Shown: positions 15,434 to 23,853, numbered from the stretch's first letter. The stretch is DNA of 55,478 bases from Dorea sp. D27 (GCF_001185345.1 NZ_KQ236743.1:80646-136123); one strand, 5' to 3'. The notes: generated from the sequence alone by a model not told the origin. Translations and numbers: made by a program.

Positions 15434-16741
15434 ATGGATAATAAAAGAAAAACGATGGGGAAGCTGCTTCTGGTTGTCGTCGCAGTGCTGTTCCTCGTTT
15501 ATACCGCCTATCGGCTATGGGCAGATCCGCACCGTGGAGAGGTAGAAAAAGCAGAGGAGTCACTGCCTGTAGACGCGATGCTGACAAAGCAACAGGCGGT
15601 ATCAGATATTGACTATGTGCTGGATCATATAGAATCACGGCATCCTGCGTGTATGGACGGACTGCCGGATGCGGTGAAGAAGCAGGGGGATAAGGAGAAG
15701 GAGGCGATGGGCGGCAGCGTCAGCGTACTGAGCCTGTGGCAGTCCATAGCCAGGATTATGGCTCTTATGGATGACGGACATACTGCTGTAAGGCCTAATT
15801 ATTCCAGCGGGGTTCCCCGGCTGCCGTTCCGATGCAAAAAAGACGGAGACATCCTTACATGTGATGGCGGTGAGTTTGACGGAAACCGTATACGATCGAT
15901 AGGAGGAGTCAGTGAAGAAGAATTGTACAGAACCTTTCTCCGGCAGTCTTCCTATGAACTTGAGGAGTTTGCCTCTGTCTTGTATGCCAATCACATTGAC
16001 AGAAAGGACTACCTGAATTTTTTGGGCGTCGATGCGGATACGGATGTAGCTATCGTAATGGACACGCCGGACGGACAAGTGGAAGAAACGCTTCGCTTCG
16101 AGGAGAGAGACCTCTCGGCTCTCGACAAAGATCCTTTCATCAGCTTTGCGCTCGATGAGGAGAAAGGTGTGGCGGTACTAACCTTGAAGGAATGCAACTA
16201 TAATGACGAATACATAGATACCTTGAAAGAGTTTTTCAAGGCTGTAAAGGAAAAACAGATTGGCACCATTGCAGTCGATCTGAGATACAATGGAGGTGGA
16301 AATTCTTATGTAATTAACGAATTCCTGCGTTACATAGATATAGATGAATATTATATTTTCGGGGATGTAGATGTCAGATACGGACCGTTTCTTCTTACAG
16401 ATGAAAAAGAGAAGATTATTAACGAGCAGGAAGATGGACTTGTTTTTGACGGAAACGTATATGCACTTACCTCTTCCGGTACCTTTAGCGCGGCTACTGA
16501 TTTTGCCGTGGCAGTTGCAGACAATAAGCTGGGATATGTGGTAGGGAGCATGTCAGGAGGAATGCCGTCTACATATGGAGACCTGGTACAGTTCCAGACA
16601 CCAAATGCAAAGCTTTTGTTCGCGGTATCATACAAATATTTTCACAGGCCTGATTCTTTAAAAGACGCAGAGCCTTTGAAACCGGACTATCCGGTGGATG
16701 CCGACAGGGCTTTGGAGGAAGTGTACAGGCTGGTGGAATAG
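15434..16741 (+). CDS. S41-family peptidase-like membrane-anchored protein
   Basis: A 435-residue protein with one N-terminal membrane helix (~10-27) and an extracellular S41-like domain. Visible elements are DDGHTAVRPNY (the GDG/H segment), LRYNGGGNS, and TSSGTFSAATDFA with the candidate catalytic Ser. VVGSMSGGMPSTYGD follows where S41A enzymes carry TFGKG. The usual Lys is absent, so catalysis may follow the Tricorn-like variant or be lost. No PDZ domain is evident. It starts 32 bases after the BtrH-like gene with its own GGGAGAGG site, so the two are probably co-transcribed. A strong terminator follows. Confidence 0.75.
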   Translation: MDNKRKTMGKLLLVVVAVLFLVYTAYRLWADPHRGEVEKAEESLPVDAMLTKQQAVSDIDYVLDHIESRHPACMDGLPDAVKKQGDKEKEAMGGSVSVLSLWQSIARIMALMDDGHTAVRPNYSSGVPRLPFRCKKDGDILTCDGGEFDGNRIRSIGGVSEEELYRTFLRQSSYELEEFASVLYANHIDRKDYLNFLGVDADTDVAIVMDTPDGQVEETLRFEERDLSALDKDPFISFALDEEKGVAVLTLKECNYNDEYIDTLKEFFKAVKEKQIGTIAVDLRYNGGGNSYVINEFLRYIDIDEYYIFGDVDVRYGPFLLTDEKEKIINEQEDGLVFDGNVYALTSSGTFSAATDFAVAVADNKLGYVVGSMSGGMPSTYGDLVQFQTPNAKLLFAVSYKYFHRPDSLKDAEPLKPDYPVDADRALEEVYRLVE

Positions 16742-16754
16742 AAGATGATGTACT

Positions 16755-16783
16755 AAAAAAGCGGCGCTTACCGCCGCTTTTTT
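16755..16783. terminator. Strong rho-independent terminator
   Basis: AAAAAAGCGGCG-CTTAC-CGCCGCTTTTTT, a symmetric hairpin ending the S41 peptidase transcript. Confidence 0.9.
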
Positions 16784-16857
16784 GTGCCTGACAATTTAAT
16801 GGTTTCCTGGAGCTTCATGCATTGGGCAGATATCGCTGAATTTACTTCTAAATACAG

Positions 16858-17187
16858 TCAATTGTCCTGTGCCTTCAAATAATGAAACAGGATGTCGATA
16901 AATTCTCCATTGGTAGGTTTTTGGGTAATCGGATATCCGGCTATCTTTATTAGAAAAGCCTGATTACCCTTATACCAGCAGTTTGACACTACGGTACGGA
17001 TGCAATGCTCGACGTTATCTCTGCTCGTGTTATACTTTCTTGCTACATCTACGTATAAGGATTTATATACGGAAAGCAGATAACGTTCGTCAAGCATACA
17101 CAGATGAAGAGCATATTGCAGATAATAGAACCCCTGGTATGTTGAGCGTATCCCAAGCTTAAATATGAGGTTGTTGATTTCTTCCAC
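16858..17187 (-). CDS. Free-standing Spo0A C-terminal domain protein, paralogue 2
   Basis: A 109-residue Spo0A_C-only protein, paralogous to the one at 12195 (shared LGIRST.xGF, DNVEHCIRT, SNCWYKGN and NGEFIDIL). The longer frame allows an ATG at 17220. However, AGGAGG lies 7 bases before GTG at 17187, and this start gives exactly the same length and N terminus (EEINNLIFKLGIRS against KQQRALLLKLGIRS) as its paralogue, so I use it. There is no receiver domain. Upstream sequence shares blocks with paralogue 1 and includes a CGTCGAT that resembles a 0A box (TGTCGAA). A hidden 51-residue gene lies just upstream on the same strand. Confidence 0.85.
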   Translation of the reverse strand: MEEINNLIFKLGIRSTYQGFYYLQYALHLCMLDERYLLSVYKSLYVDVARKYNTSRDNVEHCIRTVVSNCWYKGNQAFLIKIAGYPITQKPTNGEFIDILFHYLKAQDN

Positions 17188-17343
17188 ACTTCTTCCTCCT
17201 TCCATTGAAATTGAGGGCAATAAGTAATTGTATCTAATTTAACAATAAAATAGTGATAAAGGGAATGGAAAAGATGAAAATAGAAATAAACAGATAAGAA
17301 TAGTCCTAAATCGACGAGAACATATACAAAAAGAGGAAACAGA

Positions 17344-17499
17344 TTACTCTGCTTCCCCATCTTTTACTATATCCTCAAGTACATGAATCAGGTCATGGAT
17401 ATTCTCCAGCCGTACGTCACGCTCGAGGATACAGTTTTTCAAGTTGATAGACAATGATTCAAACTTATCCCTGATTGCAGGGGCAACATAAGATGCCAT
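17344..17499 (-). CDS. Small acidic 51-residue protein, unknown
   Basis: A consensus GGAGGTGATTCC site precedes the ATG by 0-5 bases, and the frame runs 51 codons to TAA. The product starts MASYVAPAIRDKFESLSINL and ends VLEDIVKDGEAE. It looks like two amphipathic helices without Cys or membrane segments. It shares strand and a 156-base gap with the second Spo0A_C gene, so they may form a unit. No known family comes to mind. The perfect ribosome site makes translation likely. Confidence 0.7.
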   Translation of the reverse strand: MASYVAPAIRDKFESLSINLKNCILERDVRLENIHDLIHVLEDIVKDGEAE

Positions 17500-17572
17500 G
17501 GAATCACCTCCGCTGTTAGTGTGCGGAGAATTGGGATAAATATACGGATGGGGCAGTTTATGGCCAGATGAT

Positions 17573-17615
17573 AAAAAGCAATCAGACTCTCATAAAAAAT
17601 CTGATTGCTTTTTTG
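17573..17615. terminator. Terminator of tRNA-Gly, symmetric
   Basis: AAAAAGCAATCAGA pairs with TCTGATTGCTTTTTT across a 12-14 nt loop; A and T runs on both sides. Confidence 0.85.
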
Positions 17616-17636
17616 TTGAAATTCATTCCCACGAAA

Positions 17637-17707
17637 AGCAGATGACGGGAATCGAACCCGCCTCTCCAGCTTGGGAAGCTGGCATTCTACCGATGAACTA
17701 CATCTGC
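17637..17707 (-). tRNA. tRNA-Gly (anticodon CCC)
   Basis: On the minus strand the acceptor stem is GCAGATG/CATCTGC, the D arm GTTC/GAAT, and the anticodon stem CCAGC/GCTGG with loop TTCCCAA, giving anticodon CCC. The T arm is CGGGT/CCCGT with TCGATT. CCA is not encoded. Confidence 0.93.
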
Positions 17708-17774
17708 ACATATATCTGCACAAGAAATATTATAGTCCATAGGCCAGAAAAAATCAAGGAATGAATTTTATTTT

Positions 17775-18728
17775 TTATCTGACAGGTACAAGCTGAATAG
17801 ATGTACTTGAAACGGTCAGTGTCGTACCTTCCGGAAGGCTCACGTTTTTGAATTCATGTATACCAAAGCCGTCACCTCCGGGTCCCATAATTTCATTGAT
17901 ACCGCCATCATACAGATTGGAAGAAGAGACATTGCCATTTCCTCCTGTTCCGATTACATTATATACGCCGGCCGGGAAATCGGTACCTGCGACAAAATTG
18001 CCGCTTCCAAGATCCACGGTCTCTTCCGGTACCGCAGAGCGCGGCTTCAAGGCAGAAACGTCAGCTTCCGGGCTGCTCAGACGAATAATTGCCGTACCGC
18101 CGATGGAGAGCTCGACACCTTGTTTCAAAACAGCATTATTGAACGAATCAATGGAATACTCATCTTTCGGATTGGACATGACTTCGTTCAGGCCACCGGA
18201 GAACATGTTGCTGGATGATACATTTCCACTTCCGCTTACTGCCGTCAGCGTATAAGTTCCGGCTGGAAAGTCGATGCCTGCCGTATAGATGCCTGCACTG
18301 TATTCACTTTCATATGGCTCAGCCACAAGAGCCTCCTTTTGAACTTCCTTTTTTGCCTCCTGCTTTGCAGGCGCAGCCGGCTGGACATTTGCCGGGGAAG
18401 CGTCCTCTTTAGGCGCATCCGGTGAAAAAAATCCCCAGATTGCCATAAGGGCAATGATGACGGTGATTACTATCTTTGTAACTTTCCCCCACTCTTTATA
18501 TCTCCACATAAGGAAAAGTCCTACAGGGAAGAAAAAGATAAGGAATAGGATGATTACCCAGGTTTTCGTATACCATTTCTCCACGGTGTACTGATAGGAT
18601 GAATCTGTGTAGTTAAATGGCTTGTACGCCCTGGAATCTTCATTCTTCTTTTCAGACGGCTCTACTTGTGTATCACAATAGGGGCATGTATATCCCTCCA
18701 TATTGCCGCCGCAGTTTGGACATTTCAT
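17775..18728 (-). CDS. Zinc-ribbon membrane protein with duplicated C-terminal beta repeat
   Basis: A 317-residue protein. The N-terminal zinc ribbon is CPNCGGNMEGYTCPYC (residues 3-18). Two membrane helices (~56-75 and ~84-102) follow, then an Ala/Pro/Lys-rich linker. Two copies of a beta-rich repeat close the protein, each containing AGxDFPAGxY and GNVSSSN with GGxNEVM/GGxNEIM. The repeats probably face the outside. Zinc-ribbon-plus-membrane proteins of this kind are common in Lachnospiraceae and uncharacterised. It probably shares a transcript with the PH-domain gene 39 bases upstream. Confidence 0.75.
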   Translation of the reverse strand: MKCPNCGGNMEGYTCPYCDTQVEPSEKKNEDSRAYKPFNYTDSSYQYTVEKWYTKTWVIILFLIFFFPVGLFLMWRYKEWGKVTKIVITVIIALMAIWGFFSPDAPKEDASPANVQPAAPAKQEAKKEVQKEALVAEPYESEYSAGIYTAGIDFPAGTYTLTAVSGSGNVSSSNMFSGGLNEVMSNPKDEYSIDSFNNAVLKQGVELSIGGTAIIRLSSPEADVSALKPRSAVPEETVDLGSGNFVAGTDFPAGVYNVIGTGGNGNVSSSNLYDGGINEIMGPGGDGFGIHEFKNVSLPEGTTLTVSSTSIQLVPVR

Positions 18729-18767
18729 AAAAAACCTCTCAATCCTGATAACATTGTCATAATATTA

Positions 18768-19142
18768 TTACAGTGCATAATGGCCGATGATTCTGCCAAT
18801 CTCAACAATATTGCTTCTGCCTGTAAATTCGAACTTCACTTTTCCTAATCCGCTGAAATACATTTCCAGCTCACTGTCCATATCGAGTACGCCGGCCGTT
18901 TCTACTGAAAATACGCTTATTTTTGAGTACGGCATGGATGTAAAATCTTTTTTCTTTCCGGTCATCCCCTGGACATTGACAGAGATAACCCGCTTATCCG
19001 TAAATAGGCAGTAGTCACGGATGCCTTTATACACTCCGATTACCTGTTCCCCATCAATCAGTAGTGGAGCAATGTCTTTCATCACGACAGAAGGATCTGT
19101 CTCCTTGAGCTTGACGTACTCGCTGTTTTTGAAATCAATCAT
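18768..19142 (-). CDS. Bacterial PH-domain protein
   Basis: A 124-residue protein with a bacterial pleckstrin-homology-like beta barrel. Features are IDGEQVIGVYKGIRDYCLFTDKRVI, the usual GExI...YKGxRDxxxFTDKRxI pattern, then YSKISVFSVETAG and the C-terminal helix SNIVEIGRIIGHYAL. Such proteins are widespread and poorly characterised, and some relate to stress or membrane association. It lies directly upstream of the zinc-ribbon membrane protein on the same strand. Confidence 0.85.
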   Translation of the reverse strand: MIDFKNSEYVKLKETDPSVVMKDIAPLLIDGEQVIGVYKGIRDYCLFTDKRVISVNVQGMTGKKKDFTSMPYSKISVFSVETAGVLDMDSELEMYFSGLGKVKFEFTGRSNIVEIGRIIGHYAL

Positions 19143-19342
19143 AATTTCGACCTCTCTTTCCTATTCTATATTTGATATGTAATAACAGCGTTATTATAAC
19201 ACGCTGAGAGAGAAAGTGAAAGTCATTTCTGCTGTGATATTATGGAAATAAAAACGTTGCATTTTATATTGAATGATACTATAATTTTCTTATGTTTTAT
19301 GCAGGAGAAAGCGGAATTTAAAATCAAGAAGAGGGATAGATT

Positions 19343-20272
19343 ATGAAGAAAAGAGTAGTAGTAGCATTGGGGCACAGAGCACTTGGAACAACGCTGCCGG
19401 AACAGAAAGAGGCGGTAAAGCATTCGGCAAGGACGATAGCCGGGCTGATAGAAGCAGGTTACCAGGTGGCAATTACACACAGCAATGCGCCCCAGGTCGG
19501 CATGATCCACACGGCTATGAATGAATTCGGCAGGGCGCATCAGGATTACACGGCGGCGCCCATGTCGGTGTGTTCCGCCATGAGTCAGGGATATATCGGT
19601 TATGATCTGCAGAACGGCATCCGGGAAGAGCTGCTGAACCGTGGCATATACAGGACGGTCAGCACGATACTGACACAGGTTGTCGTAGACCCATATGACG
19701 AGGCATTCTATACGCCGACCAAGGTGCTCGGCCGCTATATGACGGCAGAGGAAGCCAATGTGGAGAGGAAAAAAGGAAACTACGTTGTGGAAGAGCCGGG
19801 AAAAGGCTATCGGCGTGTCGTGTCGGCTCCGAATCCGGTCAGTATCGTAGAGATAGACGCAATAAAAGCCCTGATGGATGCTGACCAGATTGTCATCGCC
19901 TGCGGAGGCGGCGGCATCCCTGTACTGCAGCAGGACAACCACCTCAAAGGAGCCAGTGCGGTTATCGAAAAGGATCTTGCGGCTGGCAGGATGGCTGAGG
20001 AAATAGATGCCGATGAGCTTATTATCCTCACAAGCGTTGAGAAGGTTAAGATTAATATCGGCAGGCCAGAGGAGGAAGAACTCGGCGAGATTACGGTAGA
20101 ACAGGCTAAGCGATATATGGATGAGGGACATTTCGGAAAATACAACATGCTGCCCAAGTTCAGCGCTTCGGTGGCCTTTATCGAAAAGAGAGAAGGTCGT
20201 GGCGCGCTTATAACTTCATTTGACAAACTGGATGCAGCGCTGAAAGGAAAGACTGGGACTGTCATAAAATAA
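19343..20272 (+). CDS. arcC: Carbamate kinase
   Basis: A 309-residue amino-acid kinase that makes ATP from carbamoyl phosphate, or the reverse, in fermentative arginine, citrulline, purine or agmatine breakdown. Family features are THSNAPQVG, QGYIGYDLQN, LTQVVVDPYDEAF (TqvxVdpxDpaF), PxPxxIVEIDAIK, CGGGGIPV and the C-terminal ASVAFIEKREGRGALITS. The N-terminal phosphate loop, normally ALGGNAL, reads ALGHRAL, so Gly-Asn is replaced by His-Arg. No arcA or arcB is beside it. The ferredoxin 61 bases downstream is probably in the same transcript. An AATAAC-AGC-GTTATT inverted repeat lies about 150 bases upstream. Confidence 0.92.
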   Translation: MKKRVVVALGHRALGTTLPEQKEAVKHSARTIAGLIEAGYQVAITHSNAPQVGMIHTAMNEFGRAHQDYTAAPMSVCSAMSQGYIGYDLQNGIREELLNRGIYRTVSTILTQVVVDPYDEAFYTPTKVLGRYMTAEEANVERKKGNYVVEEPGKGYRRVVSAPNPVSIVEIDAIKALMDADQIVIACGGGGIPVLQQDNHLKGASAVIEKDLAAGRMAEEIDADELIILTSVEKVKINIGRPEEEELGEITVEQAKRYMDEGHFGKYNMLPKFSASVAFIEKREGRGALITSFDKLDAALKGKTGTVIK

Positions 20273-20333
20273 TTATTGAATAACATGGAGCTTCTCGGGT
20301 CATACTAAGGAAAAATGCGAGGAGGAGTGACCG

Positions 20334-20519
20334 ATGAAAGCCAGAGTAAATGAAGGATGTATTTCCTGCGGCGCCTGCGTAGCCGTCTGCCCGGAGGTGT
20401 TCCGTTTTGATGATGACGGTATCGCGGAGGCATATGCCGATGTGGAGCCGGAATATGAAAGCACGGCAAAAGATGCAAGGGACGGATGTCCGGTGTCTGT
20501 TATAGATATTGAAGAATAG
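20334..20519 (+). CDS. [4Fe-4S] ferredoxin
   Basis: A 61-residue ferredoxin. Cysteines lie in CISCGACVAVCPE (residues 9-19) and the fourth in DGCPVSVI (~52), which fits one [4Fe-4S] cluster of the Clostridium/Thermotoga monocluster type. It acts as a soluble electron carrier. The start follows GAGGAG. The gene trails arcC and ends at a strong terminator. Confidence 0.92.
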   Translation: MKARVNEGCISCGACVAVCPEVFRFDDDGIAEAYADVEPEYESTAKDARDGCPVSVIDIEE

Positions 20520-20541
20520 AAGGTACGTACATGACACATTT

Positions 20542-20571
20542 AACGGGAAGGCGCAGCGCCTTCCCGTTTTA
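20542..20571 (+). terminator. Terminator after arcC-ferredoxin
   Basis: AACGGGAAGGCGC-A-GCGCCTTCCCGTTTT, a 13-bp GC-rich stem followed by T residues. Confidence 0.9.
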
Positions 20572-20603
20572 GCGCTTCCGAATAATTAAAATGTAAAATC
20601 AAC

Positions 20604-20654
20604 TTGACATATGATGTAAAGCATACTATACTATAAATGTAAAGTGTGCTATAC
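20604..20654 (+). promoter_or_regulatory. Promoter with direct-repeat operator for the Xre-ABC operon
   Basis: TTGACA (20604-20609) and TATACT (20627-20632) are 17 bp apart. Two direct repeats, GTAAAGCATACTATAC (20616-20631) and GTAAAGTGTGCTATAC (20639-20654), cover the -10 region and the transcription start. This is the expected layout for autorepression by the Xre protein encoded next. Confidence 0.75.
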
Positions 20655-20678
20655 AATAAGAAGGAAGGGACAGATGTT

Positions 20679-20885
20679 ATGAAAACCCGGATACAGGAAC
20701 TGAGAAAAATGCATAAGCTGTCCCAGGAAGAGCTGGCGATAGCGGTCGGGGTCACACGGCAGACTATCATCTCGCTGGAAAGGGAGAAGTATACAGCTTC
20801 GCTCGTGCTGGCGTATAAGATAGCACGGTTCTTTGGAGTGAAGATAGAAGAGGTGTTTGACTTTTCTGATGTGGAGGAGATATAG
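20679..20885 (+). CDS. Xre-family repressor of the ABC exporter operon
   Basis: A 68-residue helix-turn-helix protein: TRIQELRKMHKLSQEELAIA, then VGVTRQTIISLEREKYTAS, and IARFFGVKIEEVFDF. This is the common short Xre form that controls adjacent membrane-protein and exporter genes. The start follows GAAGGAAGGG. The direct repeats in its own promoter are candidate binding sites. The next gene starts two bases after its stop codon. Confidence 0.92.
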   Translation: MKTRIQELRKMHKLSQEELAIAVGVTRQTIISLEREKYTASLVLAYKIARFFGVKIEEVFDFSDVEEI

Positions 20886-20887
20886 GT

Positions 20888-21337
20888 ATGGAAGATTACA
20901 GGAACAAATTAAAGCGCGGTATTATATTCGAAAGCATATTTGCGGCAGTGTCAGTAGCAGTAATTGTCTTAAGCTATATGAGGGCAAGCACCATGGATGC
21001 GTCAGAACATGCGGGGAGTTTTTTTCAAGGATTTCAAGCGGGGATGTTTACCGTGTGGGCGGGAGTGATGCTCTATGGAATATTCGTGTCGGCCAAAGCG
21101 CTCAGGAACAGGGAATATCTGCGGAAGCTGTACATCAAAGAGCATGATGAACGGACGCTTGAGATATACACGAAAGGCCAGGCCAAGGCATACAGGCTGT
21201 GCCTTATAGCATTCATGACTGCATCGATCATAGCCGGATATTATAATACGACGGTATTTTGTACGCTCATGATTGTCACGGCTTTTTCGGCAGTGTGCGG
21301 CGGTATGATGAAAATTATTATGTCCCGTTCATTATAA
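20888..21337 (+). CDS. Four-helix membrane protein (DUF2178-like)
   Basis: A 149-residue protein with two pairs of membrane helices (~12-32 and ~47-68; ~97-113 and ~118-140). Between the pairs is the soluble segment LRKLYIKEHDERTLEIYTKG, which is typical of the small proteins encoded after Xre regulators (DUF2178/DUF3796-like). Function unknown. The tight spacing suggests translational coupling to the regulator. Confidence 0.75.
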   Translation: MEDYRNKLKRGIIFESIFAAVSVAVIVLSYMRASTMDASEHAGSFFQGFQAGMFTVWAGVMLYGIFVSAKALRNREYLRKLYIKEHDERTLEIYTKGQAKAYRLCLIAFMTASIIAGYYNTTVFCTLMIVTAFSAVCGGMMKIIMSRSL

Positions 21338-21413
21338 TTTGGTTGACAAATGGAGAAAAAAGAAATATTATTGTATTAGCATAGTAGTACAAAATAATAT
21401 GAGGAGCGCAGTT

Positions 21414-22187
21414 ATGATTGAGATTAAGAATTTGACAAAAATCTATAAACTGAATAAGAAGCAGATGTTGGAATCCAAGACGAAGAACCCAATGAAGACT
21501 GCTGTAGACAATCTGAGCCTGAACGCGCATGAAGGTGAGATATACGGCCTTCTGGGACCTAACGGTGCAGGAAAGACGACGACGCTCAGATGCATTGCAA
21601 CGTTGATCAAGCCTTCCGAAGGAGAAATCTACGTCAGCGGGCATGAGGTCCAGAAGGAACCTGAAGCGGTAAGGGAAAGTATCGGATTTCTTACAAGTGA
21701 CATTAAGCTGGATGAACAGTTTGATGTAGATTATATGTTCGGCTTTTTCGGACGCCTGCATAATGTTCCGCAGGATGTGCTGGCAGAACGGAAAGAGGAG
21801 CTGTTTACATACTTTGGTATCAAAGATTTTGCCCACAAGCAGATTAAAGAACTTTCTACAGGTATGAAACAAAAGGCGGCGATAGCGGTGAGTCTCGTCC
21901 ATAACCCGGACATCGTAATCTTCGATGAGCCGACCAACGGGCTTGATATCATTACTGCCAGAAGCGTGACCGACTATCTCAGGAAGCTGAGAGATGACGG
22001 GAAGCTAGTCATCGTGTCCACACATATCATGTCAGAGGCGGAGAAGCTGTGTGACCGTATCGGCGTGATAATAGAAGGAAATAAAGTGGCAGAGGGCACG
22101 CTCACGGAACTGCTTCAGATGACCGGCACCGATGATCTGGAAGATGCGTTCTTCGAGCTGTATAAGGAAAGAAAGGGGGAACTGTAA
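21414..22187 (+). CDS. natA: ABC transporter ATP-binding protein (NatA-like)
   Basis: A 257-residue ATPase. Walker A is LLGPNGAGKTTTL, the Q-loop region SIGFLTSDIKLDEQ, the signature LSTGMKQKAAIAVSL, Walker B VIFDEPTNGLDI and the switch His in STHIMSEAEKL. It resembles NatA of sodium and multidrug efflux systems. GAGGAG precedes the chosen start; a longer frame upstream lacks a site. The permease begins one base after its stop codon. NatA is a best guess; substrate cannot be told from the sequence. Confidence 0.9.
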   Translation: MIEIKNLTKIYKLNKKQMLESKTKNPMKTAVDNLSLNAHEGEIYGLLGPNGAGKTTTLRCIATLIKPSEGEIYVSGHEVQKEPEAVRESIGFLTSDIKLDEQFDVDYMFGFFGRLHNVPQDVLAERKEELFTYFGIKDFAHKQIKELSTGMKQKAAIAVSLVHNPDIVIFDEPTNGLDIITARSVTDYLRKLRDDGKLVIVSTHIMSEAEKLCDRIGVIIEGNKVAEGTLTELLQMTGTDDLEDAFFELYKERKGEL

Positions 22188-22188
22188 G

Positions 22189-23403
22189 ATGAACGGAATC
22201 AAGCAGATATTTGGGAAAGAGATGGCCAGAATCTTCAAAGACAAGAAGATGGTGTTTTCCGTATTCTTTCTCCCCGTACTTATCATGATATTGATTATGA
22301 CCATCGTCAGCGGCCTTGTATCCAACATGGAAGATGATATAGAGTCCCACGAATCCGTGGTATATGTCGCAAACGAGCCTGCCAGCTTTAAAGCCTTCCT
22401 CGGTGACAGCAAGCAGGCATTCAAATCCAGGCTCATTGACGGCAGCGGGATGGATAAGGCGAAAAAGGATATCCTCGACGGCAAGGCCGATCTGATTATA
22501 GAATTTCCAGATGGATTTGAAGACGCGGTCAGCGATTATGAGGCCGGCAGGCAGATTCCTCAGGTAAAGACATACTATAACCCTTCCGAGGACTACTCTC
22601 AGGCGGCATATGATAATATCTCAGGGGGTGTTCTGGAAGCTTACCGGCAGACGCTGCTTGCAGGGCGTGTAGGAGATTTGGCACAGCTCACTGTGTTTAC
22701 GGTGAATTCAGATAATGAAGATATGATTATACAGGACGATGAGAAAGCCAGCGGCAAGGCGATAGGAATGATGCTTCCGTACTTTATCACAATCCTTCTG
22801 TTTGCAGGAGCCATGGGTATCGGAACCGACATGATTGCAGGAGAGAAGGAGAGAGGAACGATGGCGAGCCTGCTCGTTTCCCCGGTCAAGAGAAGTTCTA
22901 TCGTTCTTGGCAAAGTGTTCTCTCTTATGGCGATCTCCGGGATATCCTCTCTTATATATGTGATTGCGATGGTCGTGTGTGCACCTCTGATGATGAAGTC
23001 GATGGTTGGTTCAGGGGCGGACAGCCTGAACATCAACCTGAGTGTACAACAGGTAGTGATGCTCGGCGCGCTGCTTGTGGCGATTGCATTCCTGTATTCC
23101 AGCATCATAGCGCTTATCTCGGTATTTGCCAAGTCTACGAAAGAGGCAAGTACATATGTGATGCCAGTGTATATGCTCGTGCTTATTGTAGGGCTCGTTA
23201 CGATGTTCACGACAGGTGACCCGACACAGACAGACTACTATATACCGCTGTATAACAGTGCGCTTGTGATGAAGGGAATTCTGGGTCAGAACGTGACGAT
23301 GCTGCAGTATGGCATAACCCTTATCGAGACGCTTGCAATCGGCGGCGTGCTCCTGGGTGTCATCGTCAGGGCCTTCCGGAGTGAAAAGGTAATGAACGTC
23401 TGA
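22189..23403 (+). CDS. natB: ABC transporter permease (NatB-like)
   Basis: A 404-residue ABC-2 type permease. One helix near residues 22-45, a ~140-residue extracellular domain, and about five helices in the C-terminal half (GTDMIAGEKERGTMASLLVSPV marks the conserved ABC-2 segment before helix 3). It completes the exporter with the ATPase encoded just upstream. A GC-rich palindrome after it ends the operon that started with the Xre repressor. Confidence 0.9.
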   Translation: MNGIKQIFGKEMARIFKDKKMVFSVFFLPVLIMILIMTIVSGLVSNMEDDIESHESVVYVANEPASFKAFLGDSKQAFKSRLIDGSGMDKAKKDILDGKADLIIEFPDGFEDAVSDYEAGRQIPQVKTYYNPSEDYSQAAYDNISGGVLEAYRQTLLAGRVGDLAQLTVFTVNSDNEDMIIQDDEKASGKAIGMMLPYFITILLFAGAMGIGTDMIAGEKERGTMASLLVSPVKRSSIVLGKVFSLMAISGISSLIYVIAMVVCAPLMMKSMVGSGADSLNINLSVQQVVMLGALLVAIAFLYSSIIALISVFAKSTKEASTYVMPVYMLVLIVGLVTMFTTGDPTQTDYYIPLYNSALVMKGILGQNVTMLQYGITLIETLAIGGVLLGVIVRAFRSEKVMNV

Positions 23404-23453
23404 CACTTTACATCTGTCTGCATATACTGTCAATAAGAAGCAGATGCAGACGG

Positions 23454-23491
23454 AGGGGCCAGGTCCCTTTCGAAAGGGGCCTGGCCCCTTT
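23454..23491. repeat. GGGGCCAGG/CCTGGCCCC palindrome (terminator-like)
   Basis: AGGGGCCAGGTCCCTTT and AAAGGGGCCTGGCCCCTTT form a long stem with one mismatch around a CG centre. It resembles the GGGGTCAGACCCC repeats at 2021 and 51628 in size and base pattern but differs in sequence. It ends the natAB operon. Confidence 0.75.
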
Positions 23492-23526
23492 GTGCATTCT
23501 GCACGATTCGGGAGGAAGAACGCTGT

Positions 23527-23769
23527 ATGAGACTGAGTGAGCTTCAGAATAAAGAAGTAATCAATACTTGTGACTGTAAAAGGCTTGGATACGTGGCAGA
23601 CCTGATAATGGATGACTGCGGATGCCGCGTAGAAGCTATCATTATTCCAAAATCCGGCAAATTCTGTGGATTTTTCGGCGATGGGAGCGAGTACATCATT
23701 CCGTGCAAATGCATTAAAAAAATAGGTCCGGATGTCATACTGGTAGAAATTCACGAAGAGACAAAATAA
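23527..23769 (+). CDS. ylmC: YlmC/YmxH family PRC-barrel protein
   Basis: An 80-residue PRC-barrel-like protein of the YlmC/YmxH group found in endospore-forming Firmicutes. Hallmarks are MRLSELQNKEVINTCDCKRLG, VADLIMDDCGCRVEAIIIP and EYIIPCKCIKKIGPDVILV. It is usually encoded next to nrdR or sporulation sigma-factor genes, as here. Role not defined; the presence supports a spore-forming organism. Confidence 0.9.
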   Translation: MRLSELQNKEVINTCDCKRLGYVADLIMDDCGCRVEAIIIPKSGKFCGFFGDGSEYIIPCKCIKKIGPDVILVEIHEETK

Positions 23770-23853
23770 AGGGAAAAACTGGTAATGTTGTTTGACTTCT
23801 GCCGAAACAGCAGATATACTATATGTATTACAGAAGAAAGGATTTGGGTCAAG

